Shown here in pieces: positions 9,701 to 34,600 of a DNA stretch of 64,000 nt; the first letter of the stretch is position 1; the number at the start of each line of letters is the position of its first letter. The position numbers were made by a program, and so were the translations under genes. A model generated the notes under the pieces. The model was not told the origin of the DNA and ran no database searches. It saw only the letters and a list, made by a program, of their open reading frames with translations. The DNA lies in contig NAOQ01000016.1 in the NCBI GenBank assembly GCA_002751075.1, positions 114,691 through 178,690 of the forward strand, given 5' to 3'. Source of the DNA: Ichthyophonus hoferi (taxonomy: Eukaryota > Opisthokonta > Ichthyosporea > Ichthyophonida > Ichthyophonidae).

Positions 9701-11445
9701 ACCCCCAGGATCTCCCCAAGTTGGTTGAGGGTCTTAAGCGTCTTGCTAAGTCCGATCCCCTTGTGCAGATCAGCATGGAGGAGTCTGGTGAGCACATTAT
9801 TGCTGGTGCCGGTGAGCTCCACTTGGAGATTTGCTTGAAGGATCTCGAGGAGGACCACGCTGGTATCCCCATCAAGAAGTCTGACCCCGTTGTGTCTTAC
9901 CGTGAGACCGTTTCTGCTGAGTCCAGCATCACTTGCTTGTCCAAGTCCCCCAACAAGCACAATCGTCTGTACATGAAGGCCACCGCCTTCCCCGATGGCC
10001 TTGCCGATGCTATTGAGGCTGGTACCATCAACAACAAGCAGGAGGCTAAGGAGCGCGCTAAGATGCTCGTTGAGGAGTATGAGTTCGATGCCACTGAGGC
10101 CCGTAAGATCTGGTGCTTCGGACCCGATGTGACTGGTGCCAACTTGTTGGTTGATACCACCAAGGGAGTCCAGTTCTTGAACGAGATCAAGGATTCTTGC
10201 ATTGCTGGTTTCCAGTGGGCCACCAAGGAGGGTGTGTTGTGCGACGAGAACATGCGTGCTTGCCGCTTTAACCTCTTGGATGTGACCCTGCACGCTGATA
10301 CCATCCATCGTGGTGGTTCTCAGCTTATCCCCACTGCCCGTCGTGTTTTGTACGCCTGCGTGCTTACCGCCGAGCCCCGCCTTATGGAGCCTTACTACCT
10401 TGTTGAGATCCAGTGCCCTGAGGGTGCTATCNNNNNNNNNNNNNNNNNNNNNNNNNNNNNNNNNNNNNNNNNNNNNNNNNNNNNNNNNNNNNNNNNNNNN
10501 NNNNNNNNNNNNNNNNNNNNNNNNNNNNNNNNNNNNNNNNNNNNNNNNNNNNNNNNNNNNNNNNNNNNNNNNNNNNNNNNNNNNNNNNNNNNNNNNNNNN
10601 NNNNNNNNNNNNNNNNNNNNNNNNNNNNNNNNNNNNNNNNNNNNNNNNNNNNNNNNNNNNNNNNNNNNNNNNNNNNNNNNNNNNNNNNNNNNNNNNNNNN
10701 NNNNNNNNNNNNNNNNNNNNNNNNNNNNTCAGTGCCGCTTTAACCTCTTGGATGTGACCCTGCACGCTGATACCATCCATCGTGGTGGTTCTCAGCTTAT
10801 CCCCACTGCCCGTCGTGTTTTGTACGCCTGCGTGCTTACCGCCGAGCCCCGCCTTATGGAGCCTTACTACCTTGTTGAGATCCAGTGCCCTGAGGGTGCT
10901 ATCGGAGGTATCTACTCTTGCCTCAACAAGCGTCGTGGTATCGTGTTCGGTGAGGAGCGTATCCACGGTACTCCCATGTACATGGTCAAGGCTCACTTGC
11001 CCGTCAACGAGTCTTTCGGTTTCACCGCCGATCTCCGTGCCCAGACCGGAGGACAGGCCTTCCCCCAGTGTGTGTTCGATCACTGGGCTATGATGCCTTC
11101 CGATCCTCTCGACCCCTCTACCAAGCCTTATGAGATTGTTCGCTCTTGCCGTCTTCGCAAGGGTCTTAAGGAGGACATACCCCCCCTGGATAACTTCTTC
11201 GGTAAGCAGAGGTTTTGTGTTCTGGTCCATTATAGTTGTGTGTATTTTATTATTCATATGGATACATGGTTGTTTATTTGGAATATTTTTAATGTAATTG
11301 GTGCACAAAAATGAATTTGTTGTGTTTAATTTCCAGTGTGATACTTTTTATTTTTTTCAAGTACTGTATGATCAATTCAATGCTTTATCTTGGCCTGCCA
11401 TTGGTTTACTAATATCTTTCCTTCTCCCTTACAGACAAGCTCTAA
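6744..11445 (+). CDS. EEF2: Translation elongation factor 2 (eEF2)
   Basis: The GTPase that translocates tRNA and mRNA on the 80S ribosome. Five coding exons join in phase: 6744-6747 (ATGG only), 7570-7971, 8311-8519, 8827-11201 (crossing an assembly gap) and 11435-11445 (ACAAGCTCTAA, giving DKL-stop). All introns are GT-AG; intron 1 is 822 bases and T-rich. Seen in the protein: G1 loop AHVDHGKST (about 26-34), [12 protein letters not shown], and the domain IV tip [10 protein letters not shown] with the diphthamide His at residue 699. Counting the 171-base sequence repeated around the gap once gives 842 residues, the same length as yeast EF2. Codons are strongly biased (GCC, AAG, GGT, CGT, CTC), as expected of a highly expressed gene. 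Two differences stand out: Met57 replaces the Thr that eEF2 kinase phosphorylates in animals, and RGGS replaces RGGG next to the diphthamide. Confidence 0.97.
10432..10728. other. Assembly gap (N run) inside eEF2
   Basis: 297 N. The 171 bases before the gap (10261-10431) are identical to 10733-10903 after it. The post-gap contig starts with four extra bases, TCAG, that differ from the pre-gap sequence. Removing the gap and one duplicate restores an uninterrupted reading frame, so the gap appears to be a failed join of overlapping contig ends rather than missing sequence. Confidence 0.9.
10733..10903 (+). repeat. Duplicate of the contig end across the eEF2 gap
   Basis: Every base matches 10261-10431, covering codons for the diphthamide loop through [11 protein letters not shown]. 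Identity over coding sequence with no silent change suggests the same DNA assembled twice. Confidence 0.9.
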
Positions 11446-11517
11446 ATGCATTTTGCATTGTTTAAACCCCTTCTTCGGCATAGCATACTTCGGGAACTCA
11501 GTCGATAAAGTTGTTAA

Positions 11518-11523
11518 AATAAA
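11518..11523 (+). terminator. Polyadenylation signal of eEF2
   Basis: AATAAA lies 73 bases after the eEF2 stop codon, a suitable position for the poly(A) signal of this transcript. Confidence 0.6.
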
Positions 11524-13451
11524 TATTATCTATTATATATATGGATGCTTTGCCTAATCAGTCAGTCTTTTGCAATTATGTTTTCTTTTTGTATTTAGTA
11601 TTTACTTTCTCTAGTTGTTATTAAACACATGTTCTGAGCAAATTGGCATGAATTTATTTAAAAGGTTAAGCCGAACTGCTAGCCTTATTTATTTTTAAAC
11701 GATCCTTTAGTATGTGCGTGTAATTTATTATTCTGTTCTTCTGGCATTTCAAATAGTCATTTGATTTTGGGATAAGTGGAATGCTGCCTTGTGTAAGTGT
11801 TTTAAATAGTAAAACATTTTATTGTTTGGGTAAATAGTTCATTGGATATACAATGTCCACAGACTTGTTTGATATATAGTTAGTGGGCTGTTGATTGTGT
11901 AGGGCTTGAGTCGACGATGCATCTATTGTTTACTTCTCATGTTTAAACCGAGTCTATAGTGATTAGCTCTGTGGTAGATTACTTTTATTAGTGTGTTGGT
12001 CAGCAAACTCCGAGTCAATAATAGTATAGATCATTGACAAAGTTTTACCGTTAAACCTTGGTTAGGAAGGAAAGTCCTTTCTCTAAAGTATGAATGAAAA
12101 AATAATAACAATACATGAAAGAATGAAAAGTTAGTGTCCTCGAACGTTCTGGTTTGAAGAGATCCGAGTGACATGAATAGATAGATAATAGTTGCGGCCA
12201 AATCTTAACACGTTCCAGGAGAAAGTGTATGTGAAGCACCGATGGTTCATTACAGTTATTATCTTAGTGTACTATAGCTGTTACCTGAGCGTGTTATACT
12301 ACTTGGTATCATCTTATTATTTTACTGTATTGTAGTTATTATTTTATTGAATTGCAGTTATCATCTTACTGTACTATGGCATTTTACTGTATTATACTTA
12401 ACTACTAACCAACTACTCGTTATATTTTTTATTTATAGCATGAGATCAACATCTATCCATTGGCTATACATGCATTACATAGGACCCAAGTGAGCCTAAT
12501 CTAGCCATTCTATTTTTAATTAACCAATAAAAAACCATAAGGAAGTAAGAATTATGACTAATACATTATTGATTGTACTTAATCTAGCATTTTAGTATGG
12601 ATTACGCACTAACCGAGACATTTGATTAGTCTGGTAGAGGTTTGTAATCAAAAGCAATAGTAGGTTAATAGAGATAGATGCTCTTTAGATTGTTAGACAT
12701 CATAGTGTGTTGCTATTAAGGGACTGCTGTAATTAAGGCTATAATACATACATAAAGGAAAGAATTTCAATAAATTTAATATATATGTTGAGCTAGAGTG
12801 GATAGTATAGATGAGCCGAGGAAGGCTATCGGGGAAACAGACTATTTTAACACACTATTTATTTATTGATTTATTCAGTAGTCAGGGATCAGGTCCAACT
12901 TGATGCAGAAGAAACGCAAGATACAAATGGTAGAGTAGACAGGCACTAGGACTAGACGATAGATGCAGTTATATACAGTTTTATTACTATACAAAGGCCC
13001 TAACATAAATTCAACATATATAATAGGAGACTGGTAGGTGCTATTCATGACGGTACCCTACAATCTTGTATTCATTTTCGTTTATATATATATGCGTGAA
13101 AAATATAAAAATAACCAAAAGACAAATATCAGTTGAAATAGCCAAGTAGTGAGTATGTATGATAGTATGAGAATATGTACATCTTTATATATTTGTATAT
13201 GAGGGTTTCTGATATATTTACAGAGAATGATTATCTGATCAACCCTTTAAACCATTTTCTAATCAATTTAAACCAAAGCCATCCAAAACTTCATACTAAT
13301 CTACAATATATTGTAATAAAACAACTAATATAACATTGATGCTAGTAGAAGTACGGCAGTACCAATCATTAACAGCCAAGATTAACTATATAAGGTCAAT
13401 CCAGACACCCGCACATTGGCCCAGTATTATGATAGAGGTACGGGCGAGGTG
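11524..13451. other. Convergent intergenic region between eEF2 and the HECT ligase gene
   Basis: AT-rich, without recognisable genes. Both flanking genes point into it, so it should contain the 3' ends of both transcripts. Several TTTATT strings (AATAAA on the minus strand), for instance near 12980 and 12860, could serve the ligase gene. Confidence 0.55.
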
Positions 13452-27019
<13,568 letters not shown>

Positions 27020-27700
27020 CTATATATATATATATAAAGACAATTATAGCCGGTTAATGAGTGGACATATATATATATATATATATAAGGTTGTGGTGGC
27101 TATATATATATAGTAAGTATAGTAAGAGAGAGGTACGTGGAGTTATAATAGCTGTTTCTGGTGTGCTACGAACAAGCAAGGGCAAACTGGCTGTCCATAG
27201 AGGATATTCTCAATAGGACTTACCTCGCTCAATGAATGATGTAGATCTACAAATACATGCATACATACATACAATATTATGTCATATAGTATAATAAAAT
27301 ACGATGCAATACAATACAACATATTATAATAAAATATAGTACCATATACTATAAAAAAATACTATACAATATAAGATCACATACTAAAAGATGATAATAA
27401 AATACAACACAACACACTATATCACAATACAAATATTATATTACAATACAGTATAATATATACTATAATACAATATAATACAACACAGCATAATATAATA
27501 TAATCTCTGGAACATAACATTCAAACCCAACATACATTCTTTCACCACTATGAACGAATACACAATAAACTTCGTATCCATGCATTGATCTAGCACTACA
27601 AACACACATACACAGATACATTTAGCCCCTTCTCCTTCCCCCTTCTCCTATCCCACCCGCCCTACCCACCCCAACCCCCACAGATACAAATGCAAATCAC
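27020..27700. other. Region between the ligase 5' end and the LRR gene
   Basis: It must contain the ligase start codon and promoter, but neither could be fixed. A good donor (GAG|GTAAGT, minus strand, at 27229) follows a short stretch with several ATGs, yet none joins in phase to the first recognised C2 exon. The part from 27280 to 27510 is a degenerate AATACAATATAAT repeat. Confidence 0.5.
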
Positions 27701-30700
27701 CTACACAGGTTCCTCAGAGGAGGTAGAAGGCTGAGGTCTCGTGATGGTGGGAGGGTCAGAAGTGGCCAATTGGGTCTTGAGAAATAACATCAGTACATCT
27801 ACACCACCTAGTATAACAGATGATGAGGGGAATACGATTGGGTTTCCGTCTAGCTATTAATAGGAAAAGTATAGTTGAGGGGTCATAGAAGAGAGAGAAA
27901 GAATTATTGAAAGAGTAAGAGATATAGAGGATATAGGTGTGACGGGGCGCCTGTTAATGTATAGGTCTAAGTGACACTTGTTTTAACTGGTTTAAGGGTG
28001 CTAGTTAATTGGCCAATCACAGTCAATGCAATATTACAGTTGGAGTATAAGAAATAATAGCCAAATATAGCAGTCTTGCCTAGCACTCACATGATTTCTT
28101 TACAGCTATCTTATTATTCTTACCAAGTATCCACAATTATATATTTATCTGTATGTATTCTCACAGGAGAGTACAGTAGAGGTGAGAGACTATAGTGTAA
28201 AACATGCCTTTAGTTCGGTAATAGTCCCATGTAGTTTACCAAGCTGCGTATGGTCAGTATATGGTATGGTTAGTCGATATATGTATTTGGATAGTATAAT
28301 GGTATGTACAATAGCATAATAACATGACAGTATAATAGCATGATATGGTATTAGCAATGAATTGTAATATGATAGTAAATACATATTATAGTAAGACAAT
28401 ATATATATATACTTTCATATACAGTATCAGTACGGGTATGGAAAAATGTACGGACATATCCAAGCAGACAACCTAGTACAACAGGGCAGACAGACAACAA
28501 CAGAAGAGAAAGGAGTTAGAGATCATACCTCCTTAGGTACACAGGCCACTTTATTTTCAGAAAAATCTAGCTTCTTCAACTGTGAACATAGATTAAAATC
28601 AATAATAGGATCTGAAATCATTGTCAATAGTTGTGGATCAAAAAACAAAACACCTTATATAATAATATTGTAATAAACTTGCATACCTCCATTTATTTCT
28701 TACTAGTGTTATAGTATGATAATGTAGAAGAAAGGATGTGTTCAGTTCTCAAAATTCCATTGGTAGACTTTAACTTAGATAGAAGTATAGCCGAGTAAAA
28801 TAGATAATATGCATAACCAATCTTGTAAGATAATTGCTGTAGCCAATTGTAAAGCAGAAAAATACATACTACTCATAACAATAATCACAGTAATAATAAT
28901 AATAATACCAATAGTAATAATATATAGAGATGTATAGTGTATACCCATATGACAATAACCCAATAAGGAAGGGACCACTTCTAGTATATGTTAAGCTAGA
29001 GGCAGGAGAACTGATCTCCATAATCCATAATCCAATCCTTAAACTGAATCATATTTTAAACAACGAATAGAAATGCGAGAATAAAAACATACCTGCGAGC
29101 ATAGACCAATGGATAAAGGTATACGTTCGATTTTATTTTTGGAGCAATTAAGTTCTACCAGACTACAGAGTGATCCGATATCACCAGGCATAGAGGTGAT
29201 ATTGTTGTCTGAGATGTTCTGGATATGGATGGAGAAGAATGAGAAGAGAGTAAAAACCATAACATGGAAACATATTCAAAGATACATATATACATAAATA
29301 TATTTTCGTCTACGTATATGTGCATATGAGTATAGTTAAATCCATTTATAACCATCAACAAACATACATTACAACTAATATCCTATTATGACATTTTTTA
29401 TTTCTCTTTTGTTGTTCAATTATCTCATTATTTGATAGCTGGTATTATTTCATACATTGGTAGAAATGTGAGCAAATAATGAAAGAAATATAAGAGGGAT
29501 GCCTTAATAAACCAACCAGAAATCTCAGGTTTCTCAATATAGTAATACATGGCGGAAAAGTCTCCAATAGGTTTTTAGATAGATCAAGGCGTTGTAGCTC
29601 AGTCAGACGTTTTGCTTCGCTCGGCTGGAAATAGATTTATAAGTGGAAAGTGACTATATATGTGTGTGTATGCAGGGAAAGTACAAAGTGGTATGTATAC
29701 AGGCATATATAAATATGTAAGAGTGGCAGACTTGTGAATATATGCCATAACGCAGGCCTACACATATTATATGCGTGTATGATCGGGAAAGGTATACGGT
29801 AATATGCATGTATAAAGATAGGTTTGGGTATTGTGTAAATACGGGTGTATGAGTGTAAGAGTAATCAAAGGGTAGAATAGATAAAAAGTAGGAAAGAGTA
29901 GAGATATTACCAAGGAAGATATCAGGTTGTCAGAAAGATCTAGACGAGTAAGTTGTGGCAAGCAGCCAATAGTTTTAGGAACTACTTTAATTGCATTGCT
30001 CCTATAGGTTGATAAAATATAATCAATTTGCGTGCACGCAAATCTACCATCGGGATATAGTGTATTTTTCTACATGCAATTGCATCTATTCGCTTATTAG
30101 GATTTCTTTCAACAGTGTGTAGATCAGACAATAATAAAAAAGATATGTATTTGAATAGCTGTGTGTACGTATGATAGTATGATAATATGTTTATATACGT
30201 GTGAAGATGAATGAAATAATTTTCTTGATTGTAGTTGAAGCAAAGGTGCGTGAAGGTGTAACGTAGAGTCTATCTCCATCTTTCTCGCTCTCTGTATATA
30301 TAGTATATATGTATGTGTATACTCCAATGAACAACCAAGAAAGCGTGCATTTAAATAATCGTATATATATATATATATATTGCACACGGGTATGCATACA
30401 CCTTTTGAACTATGTATAGTCAAATTATACACATACAGAGGGTATGTAACAAGACAAAGGTAGATATTACCTTAGCGTCAATGTCATCAAATCTACCCTA
30501 TGATGAAGATCAGGAAAGAACTCTAGTCCCTGGTTAATAGCCACTATCTCGGTATCAGTATCATTAATGCCCTATATATAAGGGGAAGAGAGTCAAATGG
30601 GGGCAGATAGGTGTTCAGAGCCATGGTGTATATATATTACCATTTGCTGGTTAATCCAATAGATAGTACTAGTTCCAGGTTATAATATAATATCCTTAGT

Positions 30701-31408
30701 ATTTTAGAGTGTCTATAACATATAGGTAGATCTCTCTATCTGTGCCCTTCAATCCCAGTAGAATGGCTAAAGATAGGGATGGTAATGGAGTGATTAACAT
30801 ATTCTACTTTGACTAGGTTTTGTTTTGTCAACCTAGGATGCAGTATTATGTTATGACACGATAAGAGACAAAATGGTGTGATAGGTTATATCATTGGCTA
30901 GTACTATTTGACATGGTCTAACTATAATATAGTCTGACGTGCTATGTTAGCCATACATGGTAAAGCCTGACCATCGTATATAGTCAATGACTGCTCTTTC
31001 ATCTCTTAGAGTATTGATGCAAACATAGCAGCTCAACATAATTGGAAGGGAATGGTCACGCAATCATAACCAATCATATCCCTCGGCTACCCATAGCAAC
31101 GTCATACATCCATTACCATCCAATCGTTCAATCACACTTTAACATTATACTAGTGCTGCCTTTATCATTTCAAATTAGGTTGTGTCTTTCCAGTAGACCC
31201 CCTTCCTTCCTTTCCACTCTACCATGGTTATATGGCCAGAATATAGCTTTGGCAAGTGAGAGTTCTACGAATAAAAACCTTATTTCATCAACATACATAC
31301 AAGTATTTTCAGACAATTATAAAACTATATGATATGGTAGTCAATAGTACATAAAACCATATATACATAGCACAACATATAAATCATAATACGTACCTCA
31401 CCGGCCAT
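27701..31408 (-). CDS. Small leucine-rich-repeat protein
   Basis: Eight coding exons join in phase to about 225 residues: 31397-31408 (MAGE), 30471-30571, 29911-30001, 29517-29624, 29093-29218, 28529-28579, 28208-28243 and 27701-27853 (stop TAG at 27701-27703). The protein is almost entirely leucine-rich repeats of the short intracellular type: LTLRSNAIKVVPKTIG, LTRLDLSDNLISSL, LQRLDLSKNLLETFPP, FLNISDNNITSMPGDIG, LVELNCSKNKIERIP, LKKLDFSENKVACVP, then a capping ITELKLDGNPIVFP. There is no signal peptide or membrane segment, so it is presumably a cytoplasmic binding scaffold; plants, animals and protists have many such proteins (LRRC40/SHOC2-like) and no partner can be named. The 36-base penultimate exon is followed by a GC donor (AAG|GCATGT) rather than GT; the phase and the LRR pattern both require it. 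Downstream part of the C-terminus is Ser/Thr/Pro-rich. Confidence 0.88.
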
Positions 31409-33656
31409 ATCGTTGATTAGTATATATATATATATATATATATATAAGATGGTAGAGTATATTCCCTTTAACCTGATAGCAGCGTGCTATGTTAGGTCTT
31501 TGAACACCGTTAAACTATATAAATTCTATTGTGTATGTGCTTAACATTCATATTATATAAAACCATTATATTACTTGTAAGTGTTTCTCCTGACAATGTA
31601 CTTAATTATGAACCGGTGACCTCATTTTTAATAACTTTATTCTCCCTTTCATCAAACTTCCCTTATCTTGTCTTCATTGTAAGCATTTACTCAGACACGT
31701 ATGAACACCCGCATATATATGCGGTCGTATGTTTCAGGGCGGGGTAAGTTGAAAAGAGACAAAACAAAATCTCAACACATGCAAACATGTATACATAGAA
31801 AAATCAATTACTCACCCGTACTTGGCATACTGAATTTATTAAACACACTTCATATATATATGAAGATCTATAATGGATGAAACAAATCGATACATAAAGT
31901 GAATACAAAAAACTAGAGCTGATAAATACATACAAACATTTAACTGCTGGCTCATCTATCTGTCTACCTACCTACCTACTTACTACAATAATACACATGA
32001 AAAAAAAAGTATGTATAAACAATCAAGTCTACTCTTTGCATATGCACATACTATTGTGTGAATATATACGTAATTCATATACACGGGTTATTAGATAACT
32101 TAAATATATATATATTCGTACATTTATATAGAAATATATTATCTTCCACAAATAAAGGTACAACTATATACACGCACAGGCAAGCAGATATCCCATCTAA
32201 AAATACTGGATTAGTAAATGAACGTAATTGCAAATAAACAACTATACACTACAAAGTGCTCACAAACACATTGATAAATGAAAACATGGATAAAATCAAC
32301 AAGTTATTAGAGTCTAACATACAGTCTTGTCCTCTCCTTTTTTCCACCTTCCACTCAGGCTCAAACCTGCCTTCAAGGTAATTGCTTTAGTCTTAGCATA
32401 GGAGGCATATACGCTTTCATTAATTCACTATGGGCGTGACGAACCCCCAAATAAAATAAACAAAGAAAAAATAAATCAATTTCATTGCCAAAGTGAGATT
32501 GTATTAAATGGGTATAAGATAAGATTTACCATTTGACTAATTGATCTAATTAGACAAGTCAATTAAACGTGCGACTGAGTTAATTGTAATTAGATAAATT
32601 AACTTTAATCACCATGCAGTATTATCCTAATAAAGTGTATTCAAAGTGCGATCGGATTTATCCTAATGGTATGCTAGATCGATTTAAATGTGGCTCACCT
32701 TAGCAACTAATTTGCTATTTGCTAGAAAGGTATTCTATTGTTTAATGAATATACTGTTTGGGAAACTCGCTGATTTTCTATTTTCAACGAAGTATGTATG
32801 GGAAGCTCCATTATTCAACTACACAATATCGCAAAATAGACATATTTTGATAGCTTTATTTGGAAAAAATAAATGCATAGTCAGAGTCAGTCTTCCATTT
32901 AATTACTTATCTGTTTTCTGTATAATTAGCCTGAATATAATAATTTTAAAAAGGTTATGGATATAATCCACATAACACCATCTTTAGGTTTTCGTTTACT
33001 TGCCTTCCAGTTCTAATTAAATATGCTACCGGACTTAATAAATATAATTAACTTATCCAGATTTATAGTATAGTAGGTCTTTTGCAACGCTATTTATGCA
33101 TCCGATTGCTACTGAGATATAGCATGCATTTTAATACGACGTCTTCGCATTTCAACTTTAATGATTTTGGTAGTCCATTATACTATCTCTAGAATATTTA
33201 GCTTTCTTATGTTTGAAACATATTTTACGTGCTAATTATATTATTTTAATTTGATATAAATAAAATATTGCATTATAGTGTAATTGTAATCTTCTACTAT
33301 CATATATGATATATTTTCTAATGCTAAGCTTTGTCCTGCCCAATTTGCCTTCAACCCGTCTGTGACAAGCTAGGCAGTAAATTTTTACTTTTAGACTTTT
33401 GAGCAAGTTCACGTTTTAAAAAATGTAGAATTTTTTGTTACCATTTGTGCATTTATAATCTTCTTTTTATCATTCCCCCACCCTTTCCCCCCCGCCCCCT
33501 AACTATTACCTCTATTTAAATAGTTGCTTTGTTGAATGCATAGGTGTTTAGATAAAAACATCTTTAGTTTGTGCCATACCGTATTTATTGTATTCAATAA
33601 ATTAATCATTCAAATTTTTTCTTATAATAATGTTAATATTAATGACATACTATTGC
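31409..33656. other. Intergenic AT-rich sequence upstream of the LRR gene
   Basis: No gene recognised. The first few hundred bases should hold the LRR gene promoter; a TA microsatellite lies at 31421-31446, close to its start codon. Open frames such as 32688-32966 (+) lack any family signature. Confidence 0.55.
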
Positions 33657-34386
33657 CTAGATAATGCCGTTCCTAATAATAAACATACTTATTGATAATC
33701 CTATTGCAATTAAGAAGTGATCTTTTCCAGTTAAATGGTAGATCGTAGTTGAAGTCAAATCCTCATTTGAGGTCTGAATTGCTCCTGTTACTGCATCAAT
33801 AGTTTTAATGTGATAGTCAATCATTGCAGTTTTGTTGGGATCTAGGAATATACAGAATCTCCTATGAAAGTTAGAATCTATAGAAAGGGATGCTCTGTCA
33901 AAATCAGCAATTCTTATCTGTTCTAGAGTGTAGGTACGATTTGAATGAACCTATCTGAGTATGTGTGTTTAGTCTTTCTGGGATTCCTTGAGCATGAGTA
34001 GTTGAATTGATCTAGGTTATTTATAATGATAATTTTTGATGGTCTGATAGGTCACTGGCTCATCAGTTGGTTTATTAATTGTTCCTGGTTGTTTTCTAAT
34101 CATATATAAGTATAGAAACGTAAACAATATTAGCATAGCTAGCTTTCCTTTATATTCATAACAATTAACAATCCAAGTATTTATTTTAAAATATCAAAGC
34201 CTTCTCTGTACTTCATGTTGGAATTAATTAGATTATGATTGATTCCGGGCCTAATTTATCATACATATAAGAGTGCTAGGTTTACTACGTTTTCTATTAA
34301 TAATATTTTTCCTAATAAAGTTATCAAGATAACACTCCAACCTGTTAACTTATTTGCGTGTAGAAAACTAAACACTATAATAATAG

Positions 34387-34419
<33 letters not shown>

Positions 34420-34600
34420 TGGCTGTGATGTATGTCTTGCTGAGAAATGATTTACGTCCTTATTGTAGTAGCATTTGGTACTTCATAATTGTTGAAGCCT
34501 TTGGACGTATGAGATCATGTAATTTGTAATCGAAAATTTGGTGTTTATGCAATTGCTTGTGGTCACGATATATGAACAGAATTTCTGGTTATAAACAATT
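33657..34600 (-). repeat. Dispersed repeat family A, copy 2: possible secreted/membrane-anchored protein gene
   Basis: On the minus strand this about 0.94 kb segment aligns by eye with 36740-37660 (+), including a TA microsatellite, a leader ending AAAGCTAGC(T/C)ATGC and the coding part. An ATG at 34134-34136 opens a hydrophobic start (MLILFTFLYLYM), signal-peptide-like. A second frame, open at 33657-33950 and preceded by a possible acceptor, encodes about 97 residues with LEQIRIADFDRAS, DAVTGAIQTS and a C-terminal hydrophobic helix (FLIAIGLSISMFII) followed by stop. The layout suggests a short protein exported and held by a C-terminal anchor, with one intron, but the intron is not proven. 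I do not recognise the family. It may be a host gene family or cargo of a mobile element. Confidence 0.5.
34383..34416. repeat. TA microsatellite inside family A copy 2
   Basis: A pure TA run of about 34 bases. The equivalent place in copy 3 (about 36958-36980) also carries a TA run, so the repeat was present before the copies separated. Confidence 0.8.

Noticed and set aside
8716-10308. Long antisense open frame of 530 residues opposite eEF2 exon 4 (and another at 10427-11308)
   Set aside because: It mirrors the strongly biased eEF2 codons (few stops arise on the opposite strand of GCC/AAG/CTC-rich genes), has no family resemblance and no splice context.
10729-11445. A second, tandem eEF2 gene beginning after the gap with an intron acceptor TCAG
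   Set aside because: The 171 shared bases are identical and the same pattern recurs at the other gap; a contig-end artefact is simpler.
27229-27251. Short candidate first exon of the ligase ending in GAG|GTAAGT
   Set aside because: In the frame required by the next exon it contains a stop, so it is at best untranslated leader.
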